Shown here: piece after piece, positions 45,443 through 57,628 of the stretch
Layout of the letters: every line of letters starts with the position of its first letter
How positions within the stretch are numbered: the first letter of the stretch is position 1
NCBI GenBank assembly: GCA_021234155.1
Contig: JAJEKV010000002.1
Span: 26,841,299-26,905,298 of the forward strand
Reading direction: 5' to 3'
DNA: 64,000 nucleotides
From: Isoetes taiwanensis
Taxonomy: Eukaryota; Streptophyta; Lycopodiopsida; Isoetales; Isoetaceae
The notes under the pieces: generated by a model
The model's database searches: none
Told to the model about the DNA's origin: nothing
The model's input: the letters and a program-made list of their open reading frames with translations, nothing else
Position numbers and translations under genes: made by a program

Positions 45443-47954
45443 CTAAGAAGCCCAAGATTTGAATTGGCTAGAACAACCATCTGACCAAACTATATGCCTG
45501 GAGAATTCTACATCATTTGATACAAGCCATGAATTGTGCTTTCTAAGACAGTGCTGCACAAAAAGAGTGTCATGAATCTTGTCATCACTTAAGTAAAAAT
45601 GGGTTTCCTTCAATAGCTTTCTGATCCCAGAACTCTTGTCCATCCTATACGTGATGTGGACGAGAATTGTTATCTGGTCATTGTGCCAATGCTGGCTTTG
45701 AACCTCCCTTTGTATTTTTATGCTGTAATTCTCTGCAAAATCAATTACAGAAACAATGGTGCCATCTTGGATATTGTCCAGGCAACTCCTAAATTGCATG
45801 GCCTGCCATCTAGCCCTGTAATTGTGTGGCACGAATATCTTCAATGTGGAACACAGATATGAAATGAAATCCTTCACTGCCGTTCTCTTGTAAGACAATC
45901 TAAGGACTGGCTTTGGTCCTTTCTTTTTTTTGCCCTTGCCATTTGAGGTCTCGTCTTGTGCTGCAGCTTCAGACTGTGTCCCACCAGCTACCTTGGATTT
46001 TTTACTTTTGTTTCTCTTCTTCTCGGCTTGTGCTGCAGCTTCAGGCTGTGTCCCACCAGCTACCTTAGATTTCTTACTTTTGTTTCCCTTCTTGGTGGCA
46101 TTGGATCTTTTCTTTCTGCTGCCACCTGGCACTTCCTTGGTAACGCAGTCTGCAACTCCACCAGCTTCTTCTGTCTCCACTGGAATCTGTAACAAGGTCT
46201 GTAGCATAAAATAGAAGATTAGCGCAAGTTGAAAGCACAAAAGCAGTATTCAGCGGATGACAGCACATAGCAGCATGTTTCAGCATGCAATAAAGAGAGT
46301 ATTACCTTTTCAAACGTTTTCCATTCAAGCAAGAACTCATGATTCTCTCTTTCTCTTGGACATATAGGAAGACTTTTTATGCCACACTTCTGACATTTCT
46401 GCATCAAGCAGTCATGTTTATACCATTCTTCACCCTCGCTCTTGTTGCAAACCACAGCCCTCCAGAGCTCGCTGGTTGAGTCATACGTATGTTGACTGGC
46501 CTGACACTTCTCACCAGGTCCACAGACCTCGCAACAGCACTTGCACTCTTCACCATGAAATCCAGTTTTCGCTGACCTTAATGCATTCAGGGCTACCCTA
46601 GCATACTCCAACTTCATATGGTATATGCAACAACAGGTTTCCCTTTCTGATACTTTCTTTACATAAATAGGCTTCAACTTCTCGAAAGCCTTTAAGCAAA
46701 TTGGGTGTTCAGGATGTGCCTTTTTGTATTGTTGAAATAGCTGCAGCTGAATAGTGGCCTTTGGTTAGAAATATTTATGCAATAATAGCAAGGAGCTTTT
46801 GTGTGGAAACTTATACCTATGTAACCTCCATAAGGTGCAAGGGATAAGAAATTCGGAAGCCTGACTCTCCAACAGTGTTCACAACATCTTTCTTGCAAGG
46901 AGAAACTCTGCTATTTTGTTTCCAGAATTCTGTTATGCTTTGCTTGCAAGCAGGGGTGAGAGAATCGCACCTTAACCTCCTTTGGAAGCAAGGCCACGGA
47001 CCATTTCCAAGGACGGCTTCCGATTTTCTTAATGCAGCAGTTGCAATTGTTGACCTCATGCAACCTATCATAAGAAATATTGCACATTAATCAATGAACA
47101 TATCCCAGCCAGCATCACTCAGCAGATACAAGCACTTAAAAGCATAAAGAAGCACAGGCATGAAAGCAAGAAGTAGATGTACCTAACAGCTCTGCCATAG
47201 TGGAATTGCATCTGGATTTTGTGGAAGAAGCCATCACTAGTGTCGAGGTTCTGGCTCTCCAAATATCATGGTTCCTTTGCCTCTTTGTGGCTGCCATTGT
47301 CTATTTCAAGTTGTTGAGTAGCACCCCCGCTGCCTTGCACTCCTTTAGATTTGGCAAAATTCCAGGTTCTGAGATTTCCATTTCGTGGTAATGAACCACC
47401 CTCTTCATCACATCGGCCTTGAGTTCGGGTGAATGCTTTTTGGTGAGCTTGTTGAAGTAATCAACTACAAGCTTGGCTATTTCTTGCCTGCGTCTCATGC
47501 TCAGATCTTCCCGTTCAACTGCTGCTTTTCTCATCTTATTCCGTAATCTGTAATCTCTCTTTCTCTCTGCATCCAATTTCTTGTAAACTGCAGAGGAAAC
47601 TGGATCTTCACGCGATATTTCCTGTGTTGCATTGATATCCAACAAATCTGGAACACTGTATTGGAATTCATCAGGCCGAAAATCCAATGCTAAACGTGTG
47701 ATTGCCTCCAGGCCGGTATCAGGGAGCGCCATGAAATTCCTGAGAGAGGGAGAATAAGTGAATTGGAGGGAGAATTTGCGCAGGCCATGATATCGAAGTA
47801 GTTCTGGGCTCGATCGAATTTGCAACGTACTACCACTCACGCGAAAATCCATCCAAAATCCCACAATCATTTTCCTAATGGTTCGTTGGTGAGGTGGACA
47901 TGTGAGTACATGAAGGGCGTAAAAATCATGACGGGCAGTTACACCCACCAGCAC
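45443..47954 (-). CDS. Cys-rich, DDE-like transposase-like gene, copy 2 (4 exons)
   Basis: A minus-strand gene with consistent splice sites. Exon 1 is 47183-47954 (ends MAELLG). Exon 2 is 46817-47064 (FWKQNSRVSPCKKDVVN, HLMEVT). Exon 3 is 46306-46746 (LQLFQQYKKAHPE, KPIYVKKVSERETCCCIYH, then a dense Cys/His cluster with CKCCCEVCGPGEKC and CPRERE). Exon 4 is 45443-46198 (two KKSKVAGGTQ repeats, then a globular part with VIDFAENYSIK and HWHNDQITILVH, ending WSDGCSSQFKSW). Intron 3 is 107 bases, GTAATA...CTACAG, and keeps frame. The architecture matches an uncharacterised family I know from plants and invertebrates, in which DFAENY and SDGC look like two catalytic Asp of an RNase-H/DDE fold. The third acidic residue is missing because the frame stops after KSWAS. 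In-frame TAGs lie at 47301-47303 and at the last codon of exon 2. Probably a recently dead transposase. Confidence 0.6.
46199..46305 (-). other. Intron of the Cys-rich/DDE-like gene
   Basis: Donor AAAAG/GTAATA and acceptor CTACAG/ACCTT on the minus strand. Removal joins EWKTFEK to TLLQIPVETEE in phase 0. The same borders exist in copy 1. This supports a spliced eukaryotic gene. Confidence 0.6.
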
Positions 47955-47959
47955 CCAAA

Positions 47960-48740
47960 TTAAGCAAAAGCAGGGGTGCTTTAAGCGGGCTAAAACCCTG
48001 CTATAAGCATGCGTCCGGACGCATGCTTTTGATACCCACTAGCATATTTTTACCCCTATGAAGCCAAGGGCATGCTATAACAAAGCTCCATACACTTAAA
48101 GGACCAAACAGAAGTAAGATGATGAACTGCTTGTTAAGATGGTTCTTTATGTTGATGCTTGTTGGGAAGAATATATGTAAAGCTTCTTAAAAGGAGCATG
48201 AGTATGCTGAGCTTTAGAGCGATCATGGGAGGACATGTTATTGGAGTGTTTGTGTCTTCTTTGGGATCTAAGACATGTTCAAAGCTGCATATGTTTGTGT
48301 TGGTTGCAAATGGATTGTGAATTGATAACATGTCAATGTTTTTCTATCAAATTTGGTGGTTGATGTACTTGAATGGCATGCTTGCTATCATTGTTGGATT
48401 TCCAGAAGCATTGGAGCTGAAGCTTATTTCAAATGCATCTGGGCTTCCTGGTCTCGATTGGACAATGGTGTATCAAACTAAGAGGCATCAATTCATCACG
48501 TGGCAGATACAAAGAATATATCATACCATATTGGCAGCATTCGATTGAACATATGAACCTTGGAGGCATCAATTATCATGTGTCAAGTACGAAGAAGAAA
48601 CAATTTTTACGTCGTATCAGATTGGCAACATATTAAACACATTACACACACACAACACAACGTTGCTTATAGCCAAATCACTATATAGCCAATCTCGGGC
48701 ATTGGCCAAGAGCATAATATGGCATATACCAAAGAATACG
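47960..48740. other. Upstream region, no gene recognised
   Basis: Copy 2 of 11800-12660, including the perfect palindrome GCATGCGTCCGGACGCATGC (about 48008-48027). Short open frames only. Confidence 0.4.
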
Positions 48741-48751
48741 CAATCCTGGTT

Positions 48752-48996
48752 ATTACCTTAGAAACCCTAATTTTTAGAACACTAAATGTACAAAAATACT
48801 AGAAGTCCTAATTTAAATGACAAAATACACTATGTAGCGTGCCCCCTCCCTCATGCCATACTTTTTTTTGGAAGGCATAGTGGGTGGAACTTGCACCCGC
48901 CCATGTCTCCCACCTAATGGTAGCTAGTGGGTTTTGAACCATGGTGGGGATCACCTCAACCCAAGGCCTTACCACTAGACCACCACCGCAATGGGC
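48752..48996 (-). mobile_element. tRNA-derived SINE, copy 2 (single unit)
   Basis: A-box-like TGGTCTAGTGG (plus-strand 48964-48996 region) and B-box-like GGTTCAAAACC (48931-48941), as in copy 1, without the 202-bp tandem duplication. It represents the ancestral single-unit state. Confidence 0.65.
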
Positions 48997-49059
48997 AAAA
49001 AATTAATCCCTCGTGCCATACTTGGAAACCTTGATATTGCGAAGACAATACATGACTGC

Positions 49060-49502
49060 TTTATTGCTATTGGACAACTCGGATCTTAATATTGTGGGTG
49101 GCCCCATGAACATGTATTCAAAATGTGGTAGAGTAGACAATGCCTAGAAGTTATTTAGTAAGACGCATGAGAAGTCCTCATAGTAGCCATCGCAAAAGAA
49201 GCATTTGAACTTTGTCGGAGTTTGATGAGATTGGTTTTGTGAGCATTCTTGATGCATGTGTTGTTTCGACAGGTGTTGCACTGGGCATGCTGCTTCATGC
49301 CCATGTAATTGATAACGGGCTTGAGGCTGATGTTGATGTTGAGAATTCCTTTATTAATATGTATATGTGAAGTTTGGAAGCTTGTGCAATGAACACACGT
49401 TGTTTCATTGCACAAACTGAAACATCAGGATGTGAGAACAGAAACTGATGCAATGGAGAACTGTTCTTGATGCATATGTGCAACTTTTGAAGCAAATGCT
49501 GC
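49060..49502 (+). pseudogene. PPR protein fragment (PLS type), copy 2
   Basis: Identical to 13180-13620 in all diagnostic parts, including the stop after GRVDNA and the frameshift before GFVSILDACVV. The decay predates the large duplication. Confidence 0.75.
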
Positions 49503-49509
49503 GAGACGG

Positions 49510-49852
49510 ATAGAGAGGAGGTAAGCCTTACCAGCTAAGGTCTCCTTTATCAGTCTTGTAGCATGTTGCAATATTTTTGGGGGAATCGTTGTGGCATGTC
49601 AGCATTTTATGTGCATAGCAATTGAACATGGTACCTCATAGTGGGCCATTTGGGTTGGTTGATTAATCTAGTTTGTTGAGGCATTTTGCTGGATGTTGTA
49701 GAGGATTTGATAAACCAAATGCTCTTTTTGCCCGAATGTTGGTTTCCCTGCCCCATGTTGTTTTATGGTTCACAATGCTTGATAGATGCAAGCGACTTCA
49801 CAACACTGACATAAGAAGATGTGTGCAGTTGAATATAAAGGTATAATTGAAA
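49510..49852. other. Intergenic, no gene recognised
   Basis: Copy 2 of 13630-13970. No feature is supported. Confidence 0.45.
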
Positions 49853-52800
49853 GAATAGAATAGAATAGAATAGAATAGAATAGAATAGGTTTTTAGTGTC
49901 CACGGAGACCAACTGGCCTATGGGACCCAAACAAAAAGAGAGCAGCAAGCGTATTACTGACAGGATTAAAAAACCCCCCGCCCCGAAGGGTTTTCGAGGG
50001 AAAAACCTTAGCAGTAATAAGCATGCTGGCAGACTGTACAATTGCATAGGACAGTTCAAGACCTTCCCGTAGGACACAAACGAGTCCGTGCATCCATAAC
50101 CTCCTGGAGGTATGACCCCAACAAACCCACTGACGCCGTAGTCAATAACTGATGCAATGGCTGGCCAGGCACTAGTAGTCGAACATACCTCTCTCGGATA
50201 TGGGCAAATGTCGGGCAGATCTGGAGGGTATGACATTCATCCTCAATCGCGCCCTGGTGGCAACACTGGCAAAGCCTTTGCTCTCGTGCTTCAGGAGCCC
50301 AAGCATACTGTTTCAATCACGGGCGATGTGCACCCGTCTTGAATGGAGGCTATAAGTCTGCGCTTCTTCATGGGCATTTGGGTGTACAAATCTTGGTGTG
50401 GGCCTCTTGTGAGCCTAGGATTGACTTCTTTGGCGATAGTGTGCCCGACTTAACGTCGCGTCGAGCCTCGCATCCCGAGCTTGCGAAGGAAAGTAGCATC
50501 AGTGTGCAGTTTAAGTGCCTCGCGATCTTTCTTTGTCACGACACGGGCGCATCTGTTTGCTGCGCCCCGGTGAGAATCACCGAGCTTGCTTGTCTTTCAG
50601 CCCGGATTTCAGCGTTGGGGACCCATCGGCGTGGCCAAAGCAAGATGGGGCAAAAGCGTGTATCAGCCATAGCGACCACCTTTTGGAAGTAAAACGATAT
50701 GGCGTTCCAATGCGGCCCGTTGAAGGGGTAGAAAGCCTTGTCTCCCGGAGTAGGATCACGCACGGGCTGTGGACTTCACCCCGGGGCCCGTGCCAAGAAG
50801 GCCTTACGCACACTTTCGAGGTCATTCCGTGTTGAGGGATATCACCGGGACCCCACACTTCTGCCCCATACAAAGGACCGCTCAACCAAGGCCCGAAACA
50901 AATGTGACTGGTGGCCCCAGTATAACTTCTACCTTATGGTCATTGTTACGCATGGCATATAGTGCTTTCAACCCGCCGTGACCCGCCAACTTGATAGCCG
51001 CATCCCAATGGGTGGTAGTTGAGAACTCAATCCCCAAGTACTTGTAGGTCGGAGCCACCTCTACCTCTTGCCCCGGTAAGTGAAGGTGGGAAGCCTTGGT
51101 TTGTCGGGACGATGCAACTAACGGACACCTAGTCTTGGCCAAGTTAACTTCGCATGCCGTGAATTGGCAAAAAGTATCAAGAGCATCCGGTGACACCGCA
51201 TATCCTCACGGAGTATAGGCCATGAGGTTGACATCATCGGCATATATGAGTTGCGGATTGTGTGATGCATGAGATGTCTTGCGCCTCCATGCTCGAGAGA
51301 GCCAATCTTCCAAGCCGATCAATGTATAGGCCAAAGAGTGTGGGGAGAGGGGCAACCCTGGCGCACTCAATGCTACCGATTACGGTTTTGTGCTGCTGAT
51401 GTGATCGTCACGAGCATGCCTCATACAGCCTATATCTGCATTACGCAAGTCGGGGGTCCCAATTTCTTCTGTCTGTCCCGAGCTTGTTGCGGAGTGCGTG
51501 TCGAAAAGCTTTTGCAAAATCGTGAAACAACGATGCCGGGGTTCTGCGGCGATTCTGCTATCCTCAATCAATGTCTTGAGTGAAGATATGATCAATGGTG
51601 GAATGTCGGGGCGAAAACACTGCGTGTAAGAGCTTCGCACCTCCGTTTTCCTCTGCCCATATTGTCGGCCCGCTGCTCAAGGATGCCGCTAACAATTTTG
51701 CAAAGAGAGAGGCTGACCATAATAGTACGGTAGTTGGCGGGCATTGAGGGTCCCCTGCTTTGTATATGGGCACCACTACGCTGAGTGGTCCATTCGTGAG
51801 GGAAGCCTTCTCGCAATGCTTTATTGAATAATGCCGTGAGGGCGGGCACCCGGTGGAGGCCCAGCCCCATTTGAAGTTACGCACGCATGCCATCTAAATC
51901 TCTTGCCTTCCCATTAGCTAGGCGGCGTGTAGGCCCATGATAACATCCCCTACTGTGATAACCCGAGAGCCATGCCTATCTGTGGAGGGATTGGTGCGAC
52001 CCGGCCGGTCGCAATGCATTGTTGCAAGTATTGTACCCATTGCTCGAGGTGATGTTCCACGTGGGTCGTGCGGGGGCTTACTCAAGACCCTTCTCGAGAA
52101 TCACAGGGGTGCGGTCGAGGAGACCAAACATCTTCTTTGATGCTCTGCGAGGTATCGGCCTTCTTGTTCTTGAGAAAGGAGCGGTATTGACCCGATGGCT
52201 TTGTGGCGGGAGATGGGATCGATGACTTGCTTGAGTGTGCGTTTGAGCTCCCGACACTCATCATCAAACCATTTGTTGCGGGGAAAGGTGGTAGTCCACG
52301 TGGTTGGCCGTGGCGGCCTCTCCCAAAAGCATCTTTCAGCAGCCCGTCGAAGCGGTTAGTCGGTAGCGGCGGTGCTCTTGAAGTGTGGGGAGTTGCAGCG
52401 GTCCCGCCCGGATCATGCTCAAGCGGTTGGGCATAGGTCCTGCGATTAAGTAGTCGGTCAGGCGGGGGCACCCGGTGTGTTGAAGCGGCGGGTGCAGGGA
52501 AGCCTCCCAATGGAGATGCATGAGCGAGGGGCGGTGGTCGAATCTACTTCCTCATCCCGAGTGTCTGTCCCGATGGAAAAATGAGTAACCAGTGCAGATC
52601 CCGTTCCTCAACCAGCCGATAATCCACCACACTGGAGCCGCCCCCTTGGTTCTCCTGTCTACAAGTGTAGCAACTGGAAGGCGGCCATTGTGCCAACCCA
52701 TTACAAATAACCGGGTCAAAGATACTACCCGGCAACAACAAGCGCACGCCATGGCCGAGAAATATGGTTGTCATCGATATCCTTGACCAAGCCACCTCTG

Positions 52801-53880
52801 CCAGGGGTTCAATTGCAAGGCGTCCTCTGCCGGGGGTCAAATTTTGGAACTGCTTTCGGCCCTGTCGTGCATTAAAGTCGCCAAACAACATAACCACTTT
52901 GGTGTTTGTCTTCTTTGTATGTCATCATATAGATCGACATAGGGCTCCAATCGATCCACATCAAATAAGTGTTATAGAAGTTGCTCTCGGCATGCAAGGG
53001 GTTCACATAGTTTTGGAACAAACCATTGAGTGACCGAAAGGGTTTGTTTTTCCTTAAATCGCTTACATATACTGCGTGCGTAGGGGTAGCTTTTTGGGGT
53101 TTTAGGGCAATTTTGGCATTGTATATGGCTGGAAAGGGGGTTTTTGGAAAAATTCAAACATACAAGGGGTTTTGCCCCCTTGCACTTGCAGTGGTATACC
53201 CCTATACAATAGGTGCATCCCAGAATTCGGCATGTGGAAAGTAGCATCTTTGCTATGAGGAGAGTGTCGCCACTGTTTGCCGCAGCGCACCCACAAGTAG
53301 CGGTTGTGCTGTGCGTTTTGTGCCTCAAGGTTGCCTCAAGGTTGCCGCGGTAGTAGCGAACAATGCCGCCATGCCCTCGCTTGCACGGGCGGTCATTGAA
53401 CACCGATGCGAGATAGCCTGGGAGGTCCGTGTCATTGCCACGCATGCTCCCAAGTCTCCATGAGGAAAATGAGATTCATATCTGGTGCAATAGAGTTGAG
53501 ACTCTGCGCCTTTACGCCGGGGAAGCCCCGAAACGGTTCAAGACACCATCCGGAGGCACAGTTCCTATTTGTTGGCATTGATGTGGGCCTTCGATGATCT
53601 ACCCGGTTTGCGGGGGGGCGGTGTCTGGCGCTGGCAGCGGTCGGGGCGGCGGGGCGAGGAGGTGCGCGGTAGGGGTAATGGCGGCGGCGGCGGGCGAGGG
53701 CGAAGGCGGCGGCGCATTACATCCAGCGACCTCAGCGGCCGGCCCTGAAAATCGCAGCTTCCGGACAAGGCCGCAGCCCCCTCTTTACGGGCGTCCACGA
53801 CCCGAAGCTGGCTAGCTGCCGGGGGACTCTGTTGCATCGGGGTGAGATCACGGTGCGACATGAGGCGGTCCCCTTCAAAG
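49853..53880 (-). mobile_element. LINE-2 (endonuclease/RT element), copy 2, disrupted
   Basis: Counterpart of 13971-18020. Some parts read better here. The endonuclease reads MLFGDFNARQG (near 52890) and SVVDYRLVEE (near 52610). The RT C-terminal part reads CQFTACEVNLAKTRCPLVAS and EVAPTYKYLGIEFSTTTHWD (50950-51190), then GPLLYGAEVWGPGDIP (about 50880). The tail reads GAIEDECHTLQICPTFAHIR (50180-50260). Other parts are worse than in copy 1. The element ends in (GAATA)n at 49853-49887. The endonuclease is split by a non-coding-looking stretch at about 53010-53230, shared with copy 1 (17130-17340). Confidence 0.75.
53590..53880. other. GC-rich block at the LINE-2 5' end, copy 2
   Basis: Dominated by GGCGGC/GCGGGG-like strings and only loosely alignable to 17730-18025. 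The open frames across it are composition artefacts. Confidence 0.5.
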
Positions 53881-54249
53881 AGTAGGAGAATTAAATCATT
53901 TCATGACACATGTTCTCTATATTAAGTAAAATATTGGCAACAACAGTCCAGATTGTACAAATAATGCAATTTGACGGATACATTAGAATATATGAAGGCT
54001 GCATTGCCAGCATATGTCCTATATCCTACTGGTTCTGTTGATTTTGTCCAGTTAGTTTGCATATATGGTATCAATCAATCATGTATAGGTAGCGTATACA
54101 TTTATATTTCTTGTGCCTTATGTCCGATGTTACTGTTTATCACACTTATTTAGGCTATCAATTGACTCGATGTGTTTGGATTAGAAGGTGCAATATTGAT
54201 GGAGTCACTTAGCTTAGACCCATGTGTGATTCATTATGTTGCGCCTTGA

Positions 54250-55830
54250 ATGGAAAAGAGCAACATGTTGACAACCCATCTTGCAATGAAATGAAGAAGA
54301 AAAGAAGCAGGTTGCACGTTGCATGGAAAACTGGGCTGCATCAGAGAAGATCTTTTTGCAATGGTTTGTATTCGCTTGAATAGTTGATGGCTATCGAGAG
54401 CCATTGGTTGCAATTCCAAGGCAGTGTGATGATGATTGCAATAAGGGTTTTCTATGGTCGCTTGTTAGGGGCAGATGACAACAAAAGGCACGCTTGGATA
54501 ATCAGGAACATCCAAGGAATAGCAGGGAACATTGTAGATGATATTGAGCCACAAAGAGCCAGAAACCAGAAAAGCAACATTTGATGATGAAATCGTGCAG
54601 AACTTAAGAGAGTGTGCCATCCAAATGAAGCAGCATGGTGTATTATACATGCCATTGGTAAAACATCTGGATTGAAGGAGCCTGCTGTTATAACTCCATT
54701 TGGGAATGTCGTAGCTCTGTATGAGCTGTTTATGCACCATGGATACAACGCATGTAAATCATGTGTACAGAAGATTGTGGCCAGACATGGGCTTCACTGA
54801 TATTAAATTATGGACAATATACAACTTCATACTGTTCGTATTGTCCATACTGTCAGTACATTGGAACACCATTTCATGTACCCATCATTGTTGTTGCATA
54901 TTCTTTTTGATTCCAGATGGATCCGACTTCTTCATTACATGGGCAGTGGAAGTTGAACTACATTCCCTTGTTTGACATCTCTATCAGATGGAAGATAATG
55001 TGAACTTATCATTGAAGCGTTGTACAGAGCTATTCGTACAAGTCAACCATTCAAATTGAATCTAAAGCTGAATATGGTAGTTGACTTAACTTCAAACATT
55101 GATGTTGAAGATGGACTTGCCAACAGTGCAGATGGTATGGTGAAGCAATATATAAACTTAAAGGAAAAGAACTTCTATGGATCTCATTCCCAAAGTCAAG
55201 GACAGGTGCCCAACTCTGGAGCGCCTGAAACACTTTCGAAGAATAGCAACAGACCCCATATATGCATCTTGCAACCACCAACTTTGAACACTTCATCTGC
55301 TACAACCCATGTAGAAAACATCTTTGTAGACAAACAAATAACGACATCTGTGGTTATATGCCAAGCAACACGACCAGCTACAACACCTACATTACTCCTG
55401 CATGCACAACATCAGTAGCCCAAGAATTGCTAGCCTTGACAACAGTCAACTGCTTGCAAACAAACACCACACTTAAAGTGTCCATAGACCACATGTTAGC
55501 AATACAAACACACAGACCAACGATTTGTTGTAATGAATAACAACAAACCACCAAACACATCGATCCCAAGCTTGTGCATAGAGATGACAAGAATCCTTCA
55601 AACATTGGATCCAAAAACTGCCACAATAGTACTTGGAGACTTCCCATTAACATCCTTAAGCAAACAATGCAATCAGAATCATTACACAATATATTTATCG
55701 GATTTCATCAACAAGTATGCAGACTACCTAGACACACCGCACTATTAGATCACAATTGGACGAACTACCTTCTACAATGTGCAATGTCGCCCCCTGTTAC
55801 TGGAGTGACCACCGAAGAGTTTTCATAACA
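54250..55830 (+). pseudogene. PIF1-helicase/endonuclease (Helentron-like) remnant, copy 2
   Basis: The helicase part reads LNMVVDLTSNIDVEDGLANS (about 55070-55135), the NxDxxDGLxNG motif of PIF1-family helicases, followed after a shift by LLWISFPKSRTG. About 450 bases further, RILQTLDPKTATIVLGDF and FINKYADYLDTPHY (55590-55745) read like the GDFN motif and neighbourhood of an EEP endonuclease. Helicase followed by endonuclease on one strand is the arrangement of Helentron-type rolling-circle elements. The Rep domain and Walker motifs are absent, so the fragment cannot be active. The frames at 54384-54584 and 54452-54748 upstream are not recognised. Confidence 0.55.
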
Positions 55831-55989
55831 ATGAATTAACAAAGCTTTCTACTGTCAGATAATTCCATCAAACACCAAAGCACAAACTCTATTCTATTCT
55901 AAAACACATTTTTTTTTAACAAAGTACTGATATTTTATGAACTTTGTTTCATATAACCACAATCTATTATGGTACAGTCTACTCCGTAT

Positions 55990-56932
55990 GTTATGTTACA
56001 CAACATATGTGACTACATTACAATCATAATAATAAAAATAATAAATAATAATGTCTATTGCTCTCTTGGGCCTCGAGAGGCCATGGAGCATATGAACAAC
56101 AATTTTACAACTTTAAATGTAAGGAACAATGTGCATCCATCGCCCTTATGTATGGTCCTAATGTCATTTGTGGTATTGATAACAAAGAATAAAAGTCTAC
56201 CGCCCGAATGCCAAAATTGTATCTAATGTGAGCATACTCATAGCATTGCAGGAAAACACGGTGTTCCTCAATATGTCTTGCTCTACATACCTTACATAAA
56301 CGATCTTCCACCGGATTTTTCGCCCATCTTCCTGTTTCTATTTCCAATTTATGTGACCCTGTCCTGTATCTAGCAATGCTTGGGTATGCTCGCCTTCAGA
56401 TAGTTTTGACTCTCATATATTGTCATGTGACTGACGTTGGCTTGATACTGTAGCATTCTTTTCCCAGGATCAGTCCACAATTTGTTCAATGCTAGCTTTT
56501 CCAGCATAGATCGATTCTCCTGCTTTTTGATTGGCCAATTTGATTCATCCAAACCCCATCTACTTGCCCAGACCTTCAAATTTTTCAGCCAGCCCGGGAT
56601 CAGAGTTTTCCATGGCTTGATGGAACAAACGGCCTGTGCTTTGTGCCTTAACCCTGTTATAGAAATTAACTGCCTGATATGAGCCTTCTAGTTCAAATGG
56701 GAACATGCCCACTTCTGCCAGCATTATGGCATAAGGACCAAGATCTGATCCTAAGTTCTTCTTTCAGAAACATTTTCTGTATTGCCTCGATTTGTTTCCA
56801 GAGTCGGTTTGACATACCTGGTCCCCAGATGGGAACGCCATATAGCACCACAGTTTGAACCAGGGTTTTATATAGGATCTTCTCCAACTCACAATCCGTG
56901 AAACTGCATCTTCTTTCTCCATTAATTTCCAT
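55990..56932 (-). pseudogene. Non-LTR RT C-terminal fragment, copy 2
   Basis: Reads from 56932: TLVQTVVLYGVPIWGPGMSN, QIEAIQKMF, then with shifts ELEGSYQAVNFYNRVKAQST. The tail is ARYRTGSHKLEIETGRW and VEDRLCKVCRARHIEEHRVF (56220-56390). The LYGxxIWG, TGSHxLxIETGRW and C..C..H..C order is that of non-LTR polymerase C-termini. A TTA-rich tract follows (56020-56055), probably its 3' tail. Confidence 0.7.
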
Positions 56933-56939
56933 TGTTATT

Positions 56940-57424
56940 TATTTGTCACTTCTAGTGTGACGTGTTCATTACGATGGCAAGCCACAAATTTGTGTTTAAC
57001 TCTTAGATTGAGTGTCCAAATCCAAGCTACAAATTCTAAAATATGTTGGCGTTGAGGTTGTCATGTACTAAGAAAGTTGCATGGAACTAGGTGTCCTAGA
57101 ATTATAATTGAATTTAGGATATGTATGTGTCCTTCCTTCCTTGCGAAAAACACATTAAAGGAATAATAATATACCGAAAAGAAGAAGGATTTAAAAGAGT
57201 AGACCTCAAATGCTTCAACAAGTCTAAAACCATTAAAGCAACATCAATAAATCATATTCACCAAAAATACGTGTTTTATAACGAAACATGTAATTAGAAA
57301 AAGAGTAACCAAGATTATACATTCTATAGTGTGGTAATGCTTGTGTTGCTTTGTACTAATGCACTCTAATACACTGGACTTGTAGGTGTTATTTTCGTGT
57401 GTTCAAATGCTGCACCTAGAGCTC
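56940..57424. other. Intergenic, no gene recognised
   Basis: Copy 2 of 21080-21560, identical. No feature is supported. Confidence 0.5.
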
Positions 57425-57628
57425 AGAGTGTTTTGATGTTATGGGGTTCCTTGCCGCACCACGGCAATCTACAACAACATGATCGGCATCCTTGGGTTTG
57501 AACCCGATTCGATTATGAAGGACTTAACATTCATTGTGACCTTTGATTTGAAGTTTGGCTGGTGGTCTGTTCTGAATTTGAATGCTCCATATGTAGGCGC
57601 TTTTATCCCTCCTTTTGGCAAACATTGT
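57425..57628 (-). pseudogene. dsRNA-binding-domain-like fragment, copy 2
   Basis: Same segment as 21563-21766, with the C-terminal half shifted by differences at CAG/CTG (CTTCAGTTTTCGG became CTTGGGTTTG). The N-terminal part KAPTYGAFKFRTDHQPNFKS is unchanged. Confidence 0.4.

Noticed and set aside
53594-53861. GC-rich Gly/Ala/Arg or Pro/Arg open frames on both strands
   Set aside because: Composition artefacts of the GC-rich LINE-2 5' block. The counterpart block in copy 1 does not conserve them.
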